Source of the DNA: Pseudomonas reactans | Lineage (GTDB): Bacteria > Pseudomonadota > Gammaproteobacteria > Pseudomonadales > Pseudomonadaceae | DNA: 64,000 bases | Reading direction: 5' to 3' | Assembly (NCBI RefSeq): GCF_013385825.1 | Contig: NZ_JACAPG010000006.1 | Span: 372,001 to 436,000 of the forward strand | In this document: piece after piece, positions 52,908 to 63,904 of the stretch | How positions within the stretch are numbered: the first letter of the stretch is position 1 | Layout of the letters: each line of letters opens with the position of its first letter | Position numbers and translations under genes: made by a program | The notes under the pieces: generated by a model | Seen by the model: the letters and a program-made list of their open reading frames with translations, nothing else | Told to the model about the DNA's origin: nothing | The model's database searches: none

Positions 52908-53911
52908 CAGTTACGGCGCTTGAGTTGATCAGTCAGTTGGGTCGGCAGGCCCTTGATGATCAAGGTGCCGGCGGCTTCGTCGTATTCGATCTTGTCGCCC
53001 AGCAGGTGCGCTTCAAAGCTGATGGACAAGCCCTCGGCCCGGCCGGTGAAGCGGCGGAACTGGTTGAGGGTGCGCTTATCCGCCGGGATTTCCGGCGACA
53101 GGCCGTAGTCCTTGTTGCGGATATGGTCGTAGAACGCCTTAGGCCGATCTTCATCGATCAACCCTGACAGTTCTTCCAGGCCCATCGGTTCACCGAGCTT
53201 GGCCTGGCTGCTGGCGTAATCCACCAGGGTCTTGGTTTTCTCGCGGGCGGATTCGTCCGGCAGGTCTTCGCTTTCGACGAAGTCACTGAAGGCCTTGAGC
53301 AAGGTGCGGGTCTCACCCGGGCCGTCGACGCCTTCCTGGCAGCCGATGAAGTCGCGAAAGTACTCCGAGACCTTCTTGCCGTTCTTGCCCTTGATAAAGG
53401 AAATGTACTGCTTGGACTGCTTGTTATTCTGCCACTCGGACACGTTTATACGTGCCGCCAGGTGCAATTGGCCGAGGTCCAGGTGGCGCGAGGGGGTCAC
53501 GTCCAGCTCGTCGGTCACCGCCACGCCTTCGCTGTGGTGTAGGAGGGCAATGGCCAGGTAGTCGGTCATGCCCTGCTGGTAGTGGGCGAACAGTACATGG
53601 CCGCCGGTGGAGAGGTTGGACTCCTCCATCAGCTTCTGCAGGTGCTCGACAGCGGTGCGGCTGAAGGTGGTGAAATCCTGACCACCGTCGAAATATTCCT
53701 TCAACCAGCCGCTGAACGGGTGCGCGCCGGACTCGGCATGGAAGAAACCCCAGGCCTTGCCTTGTTTGGCGTTATAGCTCTCGTTGAGGTCGGCAAGCAT
53801 GTTCTCGATGGCTGCGGACTCGGCAAGCTCGGAGTCGCGGGCGTGGAGAACTGCAGGTGTGCCGTCGGGTTTTTTGTCGATCAGGTGGACGATGCAATGA
53901 CGGATCGGCAT
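52907..53911 (-). CDS. yejK: Nucleoid-associated protein YejK (NdpA)
   Basis: This 334-residue cytosolic DNA-binding protein matches YejK throughout, starting [20 protein letters not shown], with [20 protein letters not shown] near residue 195 and the C-terminal [20 protein letters not shown]. It associates with the nucleoid; its exact role is unknown. The ATG at 53911 gives the family start, and the frame extends 18 codons upstream. It is separated by a 396-bp gap from the gene for HU. Confidence 0.92.
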   Translation of the reverse strand: MPIRHCIVHLIDKKPDGTPAVLHARDSELAESAAIENMLADLNESYNAKQGKAWGFFHAESGAHPFSGWLKEYFDGGQDFTTFSRTAVEHLQKLMEESNLSTGGHVLFAHYQQGMTDYLAIALLHHSEGVAVTDELDVTPSRHLDLGQLHLAARINVSEWQNNKQSKQYISFIKGKNGKKVSEYFRDFIGCQEGVDGPGETRTLLKAFSDFVESEDLPDESAREKTKTLVDYASSQAKLGEPMGLEELSGLIDEDRPKAFYDHIRNKDYGLSPEIPADKRTLNQFRRFTGRAEGLSISFEAHLLGDKIEYDEAAGTLIIKGLPTQLTDQLKRRN

Positions 53912-54307
53912 AGGCTTCTCGGCTGGTTGAGCGGGGAGCGGTGGGCCTCCCCGAAAAGTCGCCAAGTGTACCGCACCATTGGCCGAGACGGGCTTCGAAG
54001 GGTGTTTTGGGCCCCTTCCGACGGGCCATATGCCTTTTTTTCACGGTTTAGAGCGATAAAGCTGACCAAATGGGTAGGTAGAGGCGGATATTTCCCCGTC
54101 TCTGTGCTAGTTTTGCCCCGTCTTACGCCAAGTCTCGGCGATAAGCGTGCATTCAGCATCTGTCAGGTCGAACCAATCCCCGTTTCAAGCATCTATAACC
54201 CCGATCTCCGTGGTTATAGCCGGGGGTGCCAGGCCATGACGGTCGGGCTCGACGGCTGACACTGCACTCTGCAATCCATATGAATTTGATAGGGAAGGAA
54301 CACCACA
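53912..54307. other. Gap between yejK and HU, promoter region of both
   Basis: No gene is supported in these 396 bp. A hairpin with arms CTATAACC and GGTTATAG occupies 54193-54219, about 90 bp upstream of the HU start. Promoters for both divergent genes must be here, but I could not fix -35/-10 boxes. Confidence 0.4.
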
Positions 54308-54589
54308 ATGGCTATTACTAAAGACCAACTGATCGCTGACCTGGCTGAAGCAGTAGACGCACCGAAAACCACCGTGCGCGCTCTGCTGGACCAACTGAGC
54401 CAAGTTGTTGCTGACCAGCTGGAAAACGGCGGCGAAATCACTCTGCCAGGCGTTGGCAAACTGAAAGTGACCGAGCGTCCTGCCCGTACTGGCCGTAACC
54501 CTTCGACTGGCGCTGCCATCGAAATCGCTGCCAAGAAAGTTATCAAGCTGGTTGTGGCCAAAGGCCTGACCGACGCTGTTAACAAGTAA
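54308..54589 (+). CDS. HU-family DNA-binding protein
   Basis: This 93-residue nucleoid protein has the HU/IHF fold: helices at the N-terminus (MAITKDQLIADLAEAVDAPK), then the beta arm with ENGGEITLPGVGKLKVTERP and RTGRNPSTGAAIEIAAKKVI. The arm motif RNPSTGAAI is HU-like (RNPxTGxxI); whether it is the HupB or a divergent HupN copy is uncertain. The ATG is preceded by GGGAAGGAACACCACA. A strong terminator follows 10 bp later. Confidence 0.9.
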   Translation: MAITKDQLIADLAEAVDAPKTTVRALLDQLSQVVADQLENGGEITLPGVGKLKVTERPARTGRNPSTGAAIEIAAKKVIKLVVAKGLTDAVNK

Positions 54590-54599
54590 GACGCAGCAA

Positions 54600-54638
54600 A
54601 AAAAACCGTGCTCCGGAGCGATCCGGGCACGGTTTTTT
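54600..54638 (+). terminator. Rho-independent terminator of the HU gene
   Basis: The stem has AAAAAACCGTGC paired with GCACGGTTTTTT, and an inner helix CCGGA/TCCGG with loop GCGA. A T-tract follows. It is a two-part perfect hairpin and leaves little doubt. Confidence 0.9.
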
Positions 54639-54644
54639 GTTGCC

Positions 54645-54744
54645 TGTAGGAGCGAGCTTGCTCGCGAGGATCGCCAACGATGACGTGGGTATTCTGAATA
54701 AGCGCGGTGTCATTGCGTTTTTCGCGAGCAAGCTCGCTCCTACA
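54645..54744. repeat. Paired REP element (GAGCTTGCTC family), inverted
   Basis: TGTAGGAGCGAGCTTGCTCG and its inverted partner span 100 bp between HU and rlmF. It matches the pair at 42596-42695 in the arms but not in the spacer, as expected if REPINs spread with conserved ends and variable interiors. Confidence 0.9.
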
Positions 54745-54766
54745 GTGAAGCAGGCAGCGTTTAGAC

Positions 54767-55783
54767 TTAGCGCACCCAGCGCTGGCGCCAGATCTGCTGC
54801 TCGTTCTTGGTCTGGAAAGTCCACGCCACAAACCGGCTCTGCTTCTGGCCCTGGGACATTTCCACGACTTGGCTCTCCAGCACGCCGGCCTTTTTCAGGG
54901 CGGTCTCGATCGCGGGCAAGTTCGACGCTTTTGACACCAGGGTGCTGAACCACAACACCTTGTGGGCAAAATGCGCGCTCTCGGCAATCAGTTGCGTCAC
55001 AAAACGCGCTTCACCACCTTCACACCACAACTCGGCCGATTGGCCACCAAAGTTCAGCACCGGCAACTTGCGCTTTGGGTCCGCCTTGCCGAGGGCGCGC
55101 CACTTGCGTTCGCTACCCTTGGTGGCTTCATCCATGGACGCATGGAACGGCGGGTTGCACATGGTCAGGTCAAAACGCTCGCCCGGCTCCAGCAGGCCCA
55201 GCAGGATCTGCTTGGGATTGCTCTGCTGGCGCAGCTGGATGACCTTGCTCAGGTCATTGGACTGCACGATGGCCTTGGCAGCGGCGACGGCGATAGGGTC
55301 GACTTCCGAGCCGAGGAAGTTCCAGCGGTATTCCATGTAGCCAATCAGCGGATAGACGCAGTTGGCGCCCATGCCGATGTCCAGCACCTTGACGATGGAA
55401 CCGCGCGGGATCTTGCCGTCGTTGGTGTTGGCCAGCAGGTCGGCCAGGAAGTGTACGTAGTCCGCACGCCCCGGCACCGGCGGGCACAGGTAGTCGGCCG
55501 GAATGTCCCAGTGCTGGATGCCATAGAAGGCTTTCAGCAGCGCTCGGTTGAACACCCGCACCGCATCCGGGCTGGCAAAGTCGATACTTTCCTTGCCGTA
55601 CGGGTTGATGATCACGAATTTCGCCAGTTCCGGCGTGGTCTTGATCAGCGCCGGGAAGTCGTAACGGCCTGTGTGGCGGTTGCGCGGGTGCAGGGTCGCC
55701 TCTTTACGCGGCGCGACGGGCTTGGCCGTGGCGGCGGTTTTAGGCTTCTTGCGTGGAGGCTTGGGCGTGCTGGGGGCGGTCAT
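54767..55783 (-). CDS. rlmF: 23S rRNA (adenine(1618)-N(6))-methyltransferase RlmF
   Basis: This 338-residue SAM-dependent enzyme methylates A1618 of 23S rRNA. A basic N-terminal tail (1-30, [16 protein letters not shown]) is followed by the RlmF core. [20 protein letters not shown] near residue 140 is the SAM-binding motif, and NPPF in [18 protein letters not shown] near 210 is the N6-adenine catalytic motif. [20 protein letters not shown] lies near residue 270. The length and order match the family. Confidence 0.93.
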   Translation of the reverse strand: MTAPSTPKPPRKKPKTAATAKPVAPRKEATLHPRNRHTGRYDFPALIKTTPELAKFVIINPYGKESIDFASPDAVRVFNRALLKAFYGIQHWDIPADYLCPPVPGRADYVHFLADLLANTNDGKIPRGSIVKVLDIGMGANCVYPLIGYMEYRWNFLGSEVDPIAVAAAKAIVQSNDLSKVIQLRQQSNPKQILLGLLEPGERFDLTMCNPPFHASMDEATKGSERKWRALGKADPKRKLPVLNFGGQSAELWCEGGEARFVTQLIAESAHFAHKVLWFSTLVSKASNLPAIETALKKAGVLESQVVEMSQGQKQSRFVAWTFQTKNEQQIWRQRWVR

Positions 55784-55852
55784 GTTGATTCTGGTGTTGG
55801 CTCAAAGTGGTGGGCATTGTCCCACATTCTCCGGTGACATACGGCAGGCATA

Positions 55853-55880
55853 AAAAAAGAGACCCGAAGGTCTCTTTTTT
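55853..55880. terminator. Terminator between rlmF and valS
   Basis: AAAAAAGAGACC and GGTCTCTTTTTT pair perfectly around a CGAA loop, so both strands show a stem with a U-tract. It ends the leftward valS transcript, 15 bp beyond its stop codon. Confidence 0.9.
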
Positions 55881-55895
55881 CACACGGTTCACACC

Positions 55896-58742
55896 TTACA
55901 GGCTAGAGATCCGCGCATGTTGCTCCGCCAGCTTGCCCAGGGCCTGTTCAGCCTCGGCCAGCTTGGCGCGTTCTTTTTCGATCACTTCAGCCGGTGCCTT
56001 GTCGACGAAGGCCGCGTTGGACAGCTTGCCGCCCACGCGTTGCACTTCGCCTTGCAGGCGGCCGATTTCCTTGTCGAGACGCGCCAGCTCGGCATCTTTG
56101 TCGATCAAGCCGGCCATCGGCACCAGCACTTCCATCTCGCCGACCAGTGCGGTCGCGGACAGTGGTGCTTCTTCGCCGGCCGCCAATACGGTGATCGACT
56201 CCAGCTTCGCCAGCTTCTTGAGCAGCGCATCGTTCTCGGTGAGGCGACGCAGGTCTTCGGCACTGGCGTTCTTCACAAACACCGCCAAAGGCTTGCCCGG
56301 CCCGATGTTCATCTCGGCACGGATGTTACGCGTGCCCATCATCAGGGTCTTGAGCCATTCGATATCGCTTTCGGCCGCCTCATCGATGCGCGCTTCGTTG
56401 GCCACCGGCCAAGGTTGCAGCATGATGGTCTTGCCTTCGATACCGGCCAGCGGCGCCAGGCGCTGCCAGATTTCTTCGGTGATGAACGGCATGAACGGGT
56501 GCGCCAAACGCAGTGCCACTTCCAGCACGCGAACCAGGGTGCGACGGGTGCCACGCTGGCGTTCGATCGGTGCGTTCTCGTCCCACAGCACAGGCTTGGA
56601 CAGTTCCAGGTACCAGTCGCAATACTGGTTCCAGATGAACTCGTACAAGGCTTGTGCGGCCAGGTCGAAGCGGAACTGGTCGAGTTGGCGGGTCACTTCG
56701 GCTTCGGTGCGTTGCAGCTGCGAGATGATCCAGCGGTCGGCCAGGCTCAGTTCGACGGCTTCGCCGTTCTGGCCGCAGTCTTCGCCTTTATCCAGCACGT
56801 AGCGTGCAGCGTTCCAGATCTTGTTGCAGAAGTTGCGATAGCCTTCGACACGGCCCATGTCGAACTTGATGTCGCGACCGGTGGACGCCAGCGAGCAGAA
56901 GGTGAAGCGCAGGGCGTCGGTGCCGTAGCTGGCAATGCCGTCGGCGAACTCGTCGCGGGTCTGCTTCTCGATCTTCTTCGCCAGTTTCGGCTGCATCAGG
57001 CCCGAGGTGCGTTTCTGCACCAGGGTTTCCAGGTCGATGCCGTCGATGATGTCCAGCGGGTCCAGAACGTTGCCCTTGGACTTGGACATCTTCTGGCCCT
57101 GGCCATCACGCACCAGGCCGTGCACGTACACGGTCTTGAACGGTACCTGCGGCGTGCCGTCCTCGTTCTTCACCAGGTGCATGGTCAGCATGATCATCCG
57201 GGCAACCCAGAAGAAAATGATGTCGAAACCAGTGACCAGCACGTCGGTGGAGTGGAATTTCTTGAGGAATTCGGTCTGCTGCGGCCAGCCCAGGGTGGAG
57301 AAGGTCCACAGGCCCGAGCTGAACCAGGTGTCCAGGACGTCGTTGTCCTGTTGCAGCGCAACGTCGGCACCGAGGTTGTGCTTGGCACGCACTTCGGCTT
57401 CGTCGCGGCCTACATAGACCTTGCCCGACTCGTCGTACCAGGCCGGAATGCGGTGGCCCCACCACAACTGACGGCTGATGCACCAATCCTGGATGTCACG
57501 CATCCACGAGAAGTACATGTTTTCGTACTGTTTCGGCACGAATTGGATGCGGCCATCTTCCACGGCGGCAATGGCAGGTTCGGCCAGCGGCTTGGTGGAC
57601 ACGTACCACTGGTCGGTCAGCCACGGCTCGATCACGGTACCGGAGCGGTCGCCCTTCGGCACTTTCAGGCCGTGGTCGTCAACGCTGACCAGCAGGCCAG
57701 CGGCGTCGAAGGCGGCAACAATCTGCTTGCGTGCTTCGAAACGATCGAGACCGGCGTATTCAGCCGGGATCTTGCCGTCGATGCTGTCGTTCAGCGTGCC
57801 GTCCAGGTTGAACACCTGGCAGGCTGGCAGTACGGCGGCGTTTTTGTCGAAGATGTTCAGCAGCGGCAGGTTGTGGCGCTTGCCGACTTCGTAGTCGTTG
57901 AAATCGTGGGCCGGGGTGATTTTCACGCAGCCGGTGCCGAATTCAGGGTCGCAGTAGTCGTCCGCGATGATCGGGATGCGACGGCCGACCAACGGCAGCT
58001 CGACGAACTTGCCGATCAGCGCCTGGTAGCGTTCGTCGTTCGGGTTAACCGCGACGGCGGCGTCGCCGAGCATGGTTTCCGGACGGGTGGTGGCGACGAT
58101 CAGGTAGTCGTTGCCTTCAGCGGTCTTGGCGCCGTCGGCCAGTGGGTACTTGAGGTTCCACAGGAACCCTTTCTCGTCGTGGTTTTCCACTTCAAGGTCG
58201 GAAATCGCCGTGTGCAACTTGGTGTCCCAGTTGACCAGGCGCTTGCCGCGGTAGATCAGGCCATCTTCATGCAGACGCACGAAGGCTTCTTTCACCGATT
58301 CCGACAGGCCGTCGTCCATGGTGAAGCGCTCGCGGCTCCAGTCGACGGACGAGCCCAGGCGACGGATCTGACGGCTGATATTGCCGCCGGACTGGTCTTT
58401 CCATTCCCAGATCTTTTCCAGGAATTTCTCGCGACCCAGGTCGTGACGGTTCTGACCGGTGGCTTCGAGTTGGCGCTCCACCAGCATTTGCGTGGCGATA
58501 CCGGCGTGGTCGGTGCCCGGTTGCCACAGGGTGTTGCGGCCCTGCATGCGGCGGAAACGGATCAACGCATCCATGATCGCATTGTTGAAGCCATGGCCCA
58601 TGTGCAGGCTGCCAGTGACGTTCGGTGGCGGAATCATGATGGTGTAGGAATCGCCCGCGCCTTGCGGGGCGAAATAATTCTCGGATTCCCAGGTGTTGTA
58701 CCAGGAAGTTTCGATGGCGTGCGGCTGGTAGGTCTTATCCAT
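55896..58742 (-). CDS. valS: Valyl-tRNA synthetase
   Basis: This 948-residue class I aminoacyl-tRNA synthetase charges tRNA-Val. The HIGH motif appears as [16 protein letters not shown] (near residue 48), and KMSKS as [16 protein letters not shown] (near 555). An editing domain lies between. The C-terminal coiled coil (about 880-945, [20 protein letters not shown]) is present. The ATG at 58742 gives [14 protein letters not shown], the usual start; the frame continues eight codons upstream. Confidence 0.96.
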   Translation of the reverse strand: MDKTYQPHAIETSWYNTWESENYFAPQGAGDSYTIMIPPPNVTGSLHMGHGFNNAIMDALIRFRRMQGRNTLWQPGTDHAGIATQMLVERQLEATGQNRHDLGREKFLEKIWEWKDQSGGNISRQIRRLGSSVDWSRERFTMDDGLSESVKEAFVRLHEDGLIYRGKRLVNWDTKLHTAISDLEVENHDEKGFLWNLKYPLADGAKTAEGNDYLIVATTRPETMLGDAAVAVNPNDERYQALIGKFVELPLVGRRIPIIADDYCDPEFGTGCVKITPAHDFNDYEVGKRHNLPLLNIFDKNAAVLPACQVFNLDGTLNDSIDGKIPAEYAGLDRFEARKQIVAAFDAAGLLVSVDDHGLKVPKGDRSGTVIEPWLTDQWYVSTKPLAEPAIAAVEDGRIQFVPKQYENMYFSWMRDIQDWCISRQLWWGHRIPAWYDESGKVYVGRDEAEVRAKHNLGADVALQQDNDVLDTWFSSGLWTFSTLGWPQQTEFLKKFHSTDVLVTGFDIIFFWVARMIMLTMHLVKNEDGTPQVPFKTVYVHGLVRDGQGQKMSKSKGNVLDPLDIIDGIDLETLVQKRTSGLMQPKLAKKIEKQTRDEFADGIASYGTDALRFTFCSLASTGRDIKFDMGRVEGYRNFCNKIWNAARYVLDKGEDCGQNGEAVELSLADRWIISQLQRTEAEVTRQLDQFRFDLAAQALYEFIWNQYCDWYLELSKPVLWDENAPIERQRGTRRTLVRVLEVALRLAHPFMPFITEEIWQRLAPLAGIEGKTIMLQPWPVANEARIDEAAESDIEWLKTLMMGTRNIRAEMNIGPGKPLAVFVKNASAEDLRRLTENDALLKKLAKLESITVLAAGEEAPLSATALVGEMEVLVPMAGLIDKDAELARLDKEIGRLQGEVQRVGGKLSNAAFVDKAPAEVIEKERAKLAEAEQALGKLAEQHARISSL

Positions 58743-58813
58743 GCGCGGCGGGACCCTAGTTGGCATTTATTCAGGAAAGCCGGCAAGTATAACGGGGGAT
58801 AGGGGAGAGGGGT

Positions 58814-58835
58814 AGGAGCGAGCAAAATCGCTCCT
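58814..58835. repeat. Degenerate single REP unit
   Basis: AGGAGCGA and TCGCTCCT flank GCAAAA between valS and the next gene. It starts with the same TAGGAGCGAGC as the GAGCTTGCTC family but lacks its CTTGCTC centre, so it is a shortened or independent relative. Confidence 0.55.
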
Positions 58836-58843
58836 GATAGGAC

Positions 58844-59227
58844 TTATGACTGGTATTGGCTCAGCAACCGTTCCATCCGCGCATCCAGCCGGCGCTTGAT
58901 CTCGGTTTCGATATGCGGCGCAAAGTCGTCGATCACGTCTTGCATGATCAGTTGCGCAGCGGCGCGCAGTTCGTTGTCCAGGTGCAGCAGCAGGGCGTCT
59001 GGGCCTTTTTCAGCGGGGGCAGGTTCGACGGCGGGGGCTACCGCAACCGGCTCCGGCGCGACGGGTTTGCCGCCGACCATGTCGAACAACAGCGGAATCT
59101 GTACCTCGCCCTCGACCGATTCGGTCAACAGCGGCGGTTGCAAGTCATCATCACCGAGCAACTGACGGATCGACTCCAGGTCGTCCAGCAGGTGGTCGTC
59201 TTTTTTCAGTGGGTTGGAATTGTCCAT
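58844..59227 (-). CDS. Small acidic protein between holC and valS, unknown function
   Basis: This 127-residue cytosolic protein starts MDNSNPLKKDDHLLDDLESI and has an acidic front, a Pro/Ala/Glu linker (about 55-75) and a helical C-terminus (LDNELRAAAQLIMQDVIDDF). No family function is known to me. A protein in this place, between valS and holC, is also found in P. aeruginosa. Its location suggests a partner of the chi subunit or of translation factors, without proof. The start is chosen at the second of two adjacent ATG codons. Confidence 0.72.
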   Translation of the reverse strand: MDNSNPLKKDDHLLDDLESIRQLLGDDDLQPPLLTESVEGEVQIPLLFDMVGGKPVAPEPVAVAPAVEPAPAEKGPDALLLHLDNELRAAAQLIMQDVIDDFAPHIETEIKRRLDARMERLLSQYQS

Positions 59228-59234
59228 CATGTAC

Positions 59235-59663
59235 TCAAAGTCGTTGTAGCCGGTGATCTTGCAAAGGATAGCCCTGTTCGCGGTAGAAACGGAAACTCTC
59301 CCGCGCGGCCTGACGAATCGCCGGATCTTCCACCACCACTTCCGCCACACGGGCGAACGCCTTGGCGAATGGCGGTACTTTCAGGTCCAGGTTGACCAGC
59401 AGGTCCTGGTGATCGCCACAACTGTCCCCCAAACCCAGGACAACCAGGCCGTCGGGTTCGGATTCTGCGGGGCCGTGGGGCACAAAGCTTTCGCCTTTGA
59501 AGCGCCACAGGCGGGCATCCAGCTCATCGCGCTGGGCGGCATCGCTGCAATGCAGATAGATGCGGTGGCCCATTCGCCAGGCCTTTTCGGTGAGCTTGCA
59601 GGCAAAGTCCAGGCGCGCGAGCGGGTCGGCGCTGGGCAATATATAGAAGTCGACTTGGGTCAT
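59235..59663 (-). CDS. holC: DNA polymerase III chi subunit
   Basis: This 142-residue subunit of the clamp-loader complex binds single-stranded DNA-binding protein. The layout MTQVDFYILPSADPLARLDF, then GHRIYLHCSDAAQRDELDAR LW-type sequence, then FVPHGPAESEPDGLVVLGLG is diagnostic. It is 7 bp ahead of the small acidic protein gene, and both probably share a transcript with valS. It begins after a REP pair. Confidence 0.9.
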   Translation of the reverse strand: MTQVDFYILPSADPLARLDFACKLTEKAWRMGHRIYLHCSDAAQRDELDARLWRFKGESFVPHGPAESEPDGLVVLGLGDSCGDHQDLLVNLDLKVPPFAKAFARVAEVVVEDPAIRQAARESFRFYREQGYPLQDHRLQRL

Positions 59664-59691
59664 TGCATTTCCTGGTCGTGCGCATACCCCT

Positions 59692-59775
59692 TGTAGGAGC
59701 CGGCTTGCCGGCGATGAGTCCCTTGAATCTTATAGCGATTTCAAGGCAGCCATCGCCGGCAAGCCGGCTCCTACA
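59692..59775. repeat. Paired REP element (GCCGGCTTGCCGGC family), inverted
   Basis: TGTAGGAGCCGGCTTGCCGG and its inverted partner span 84 bp between pepA and holC. It is the second copy of the family at 28230-28318, with the same arms and a different spacer. Confidence 0.9.
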
Positions 59776-59788
59776 GGGAGGGTTGCGT

Positions 59789-61303
<1,515 letters not shown>

Positions 61304-61562
61304 TTAGCCAGGAGTCTGTACTCCGGCTTTAATACCAGGCAGCTGTGTAAACCGCTGGCGACAAAGGCCGCAGTTTGAACCTCGCCGGCGGAGGCTGACA
61401 ACCCTTGTCACCCGCTTTGTGCACGTGCATGAGCAAGCTCCGTGACAGGCACGGTCAATCACAGGATAATGCGCCATCTTTTTAGCTGGCCCGTGCAAGC
61501 GGGCTGACTCGGTATGCTTGCTTGTTTGGCCGCCTTAGCCTGACAACCCTGGAGTGTCTGGT

Positions 61563-62681
61563 TTGATCGTCTTCCGTTATCTGTCCCGCGAAGTCCTGTT
61601 GACCCTGAGTGCCGTGAGTGCGGTATTGCTGGTCATCATCATGAGTGGTCGTTTCGTCAAATACCTGGCCCAGGCTGCCTCCGGCGCCCTGGATCCGGGC
61701 TCGCTGTTCCTGATCATGGGCTTTCGTCTGCCGGGCTTCCTGCAGTTGATCCTGCCGCTCGGCCTGTTCCTCGGGATCCTGCTGGCCTACGGCCGCTTGT
61801 ACCTCGAAAGCGAGATGACCGTGCTCTCGGCCACCGGCATGAGCCAGCAGCGCCTGCTGGGTATGACCATGATCCCGGCCGCCGGCGTTGCGCTGATCGT
61901 GGCCTGGCTGAGCCTGAGCCTGGCCCCTCAGGGCGCCATGCAGTTCCAACTGGTACTGAATAAACAGGACGCGATGACCGAGTTCGACACCCTCGAACCC
62001 GGCCGCTTCCAGGCGCTCAATGACGGTTCACGTGTGACCTACACCGAAACCCTGACCGACGACCGCGCCAACCTGGGCGGTGTGTTCATCTCCGAGAAGC
62101 GTCTGGGCCAGGACAAGAAAGACCGTGGCATTTCCGTACTGGTGGCCGATTCCGGTCGCCAGGAAGTGCGTCCTGACGGCAGCCGCTACCTGATCCTGGA
62201 AAATGGCTATCGCTACGATGGTAGCCCGGGCATGGCCGATTACCGTGCGATCAAGTACGACACCTATGGCGTGATGCTGGCGCGCCCGGATATCAGTGAC
62301 GAAGTCACCGACCGCGACGCCATCCCGACCACCGATTTGTTCGGCAGCAAGGAGCTGCGCTCGATTGCCGAGCTGCAATGGCGGATTTCCTTGCCGCTGC
62401 TGGTGTTCATTGTGACCTTGATGGCGGTGCCGCTGTCGCGCGTCAACCCGCGTCAGGGCCGCTTCCTCAAGCTGTTGCCGGCAATCCTGCTGTACATGGC
62501 GTACCTCACCATCCTGATTTCCGCCCGTGGTTCCCTGGAGAAGGGCAAGCTGTCGCCGACCCTGGGCCTGTGGTGGGTGCACGGGATCTTCCTGGTGATT
62601 GGCCTGGGCCTGCTCTATTGGGAACCGATCCGTTTGAAAATGATGAGCCGTCGTGGCCAGAAGGAGTTGGCTCGTGGCTAA
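61563..62681 (+). CDS. lptF: LPS export permease LptF
   Basis: This 372-residue inner-membrane subunit of the LptB2FG transporter extracts lipopolysaccharide for transport to the outer membrane. It starts TTG (61563) as LIVFRYLSREVLLTLSAVSA, preceded by GGAGTGTCTGGT; a GTG three codons upstream has no spaced ribosome site. Two N-terminal and four C-terminal transmembrane segments bracket a periplasmic beta-jellyroll. Its stop overlaps lptG by 8 bp, which couples the two. Confidence 0.93.
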   Translation: MIVFRYLSREVLLTLSAVSAVLLVIIMSGRFVKYLAQAASGALDPGSLFLIMGFRLPGFLQLILPLGLFLGILLAYGRLYLESEMTVLSATGMSQQRLLGMTMIPAAGVALIVAWLSLSLAPQGAMQFQLVLNKQDAMTEFDTLEPGRFQALNDGSRVTYTETLTDDRANLGGVFISEKRLGQDKKDRGISVLVADSGRQEVRPDGSRYLILENGYRYDGSPGMADYRAIKYDTYGVMLARPDISDEVTDRDAIPTTDLFGSKELRSIAELQWRISLPLLVFIVTLMAVPLSRVNPRQGRFLKLLPAILLYMAYLTILISARGSLEKGKLSPTLGLWWVHGIFLVIGLGLLYWEPIRLKMMSRRGQKELARG

Positions 62682-63753
62682 GCTCGATCGCTACATTGGT
62701 AGCAGCGTACTGATCGCCATCCTGGCGGTATTGGGCATCATCCTCGGTCTGGCTTCGCTGTTCGCCTTTATCGATGAAGTCGGCAACGTCACTGACACCT
62801 ACACCGTGTGGGACGTGCTGAGCTACGTGGCCCTCACCGCGCCGCGCCGCCTCTACGACATGATGCCGATGGCCGCGCTGATTGGCTGCCTGATCGGCCT
62901 GGGCAGCCTGGCCAGCAACAGCGAGTTGACCATCATGCGCGCCGCCGGCGTGTCCATCGGTCGTATCGTCTGGGCGGTCATGAAGCCCATGCTGCTGCTG
63001 ATGGCGTGCAGCGTGTTGATCGGTGAATACGTTGCGCCGCCGGCTGAAACCACTGCCCAGGCCAATCGTGCCCTGGCCCAGGGGTCGGGCGATGCGCAAA
63101 GCTCCAAGCACGGCCTGTGGCACCGCCAGGGTGATGAGTTCATCCACATCAACGCCGTGCAGCCGGGTGGCCTGTTGATTGGTGTCACGCGTTATACGTT
63201 CGACAAAGAACGTCACCTGCTGGAGTCAAGCTTCGCCAAACGTGCGCAATACGGCAGCGAAAAATGGCAACTCAGCGATGTCACTACGACCTACTTCCGT
63301 AATATCGACCAAGGCACCAAGGCCAGTACCGAAGTGATCAATGTGCCGAGCCAGGAGTGGGATATCGCCCTCAAGCCGGAACTGTTGAATACCGTGGTGA
63401 TGATCCCCGAAAGCCTGCCGATCTCCGGGCTGTGGGGTTACATCCACTACCTGAAGGACCAGGGCCTGAACAATGGCCGCTACTGGCTGGCATTTTGGGT
63501 CAAGGTGTTGCAACCGGTGGTGACTGCCGCGTTGGTGTTGATGGCAATTTCCTTCATCTTTGGCCCATTGCGCTCGGTTACCCTCGGCCAGCGCGTGTTT
63601 ACCGGCGTACTGGTGGGCTTCACCTTCCGTATCGCCCAGGACCTGCTTGGCCCGTCGAGCCTGGTGTTCGGCTTCTCGCCGCTGTTTGCGGTGCTGGTGC
63701 CCACGGCCATCTGTGCCCTGGCCGGCTTCTGGCTATTGCGCCGGGCCGGTTGA
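62674..63753 (+). CDS. lptG: LPS export permease LptG
   Basis: This 359-residue partner of LptF has the same topology. It starts GTG (62674) with AAGGAG seven bases ahead, giving VAKLDRYIGSSVLIAILAVL. The periplasmic domain contains HGLWHRQGDEFIHINAVQPG, a family signature. The C-terminal helices end in FGFSPLFAVLVPTAICALAG. It ends with the coupled pair and is followed by a terminator. Confidence 0.93.
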   Translation: MAKLDRYIGSSVLIAILAVLGIILGLASLFAFIDEVGNVTDTYTVWDVLSYVALTAPRRLYDMMPMAALIGCLIGLGSLASNSELTIMRAAGVSIGRIVWAVMKPMLLLMACSVLIGEYVAPPAETTAQANRALAQGSGDAQSSKHGLWHRQGDEFIHINAVQPGGLLIGVTRYTFDKERHLLESSFAKRAQYGSEKWQLSDVTTTYFRNIDQGTKASTEVINVPSQEWDIALKPELLNTVVMIPESLPISGLWGYIHYLKDQGLNNGRYWLAFWVKVLQPVVTAALVLMAISFIFGPLRSVTLGQRVFTGVLVGFTFRIAQDLLGPSSLVFGFSPLFAVLVPTAICALAGFWLLRRAG

Positions 63754-63770
63754 TTGCGCGCTTATGAACA

Positions 63771-63804
63771 AAAAATGCCCCGGTCGAGAGATCGGGGCAT
63801 TTTT
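63771..63804 (+). terminator. Terminator between lptG and lepA
   Basis: AAAAATGCCCCG and CGGGGCATTTTT pair on a stem extended by one wobble and closed with a GAGA-type loop. A T-tract follows. It separates lptG from lepA, so lepA has its own promoter in the next 100 bp. Confidence 0.88.
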
Positions 63805-63904
63805 GTTCTGGTCAGCAAAGATGACGTCCGGCCCGGGCATCAGGTACAATTCCCGGCTATTTTTCAGCGGGCAATCTGCCTGCAGCCTTTTTGAGTGTTG
63901 ATCC

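Noticed and set aside
55917..58802. A 961-codon open frame on the plus strand
   Set aside because: It lies wholly antisense to valS, whose motifs are unmistakable. It is a product of high GC codon bias, with a composition (Val, Gln, Phe, His) unlike a real protein.
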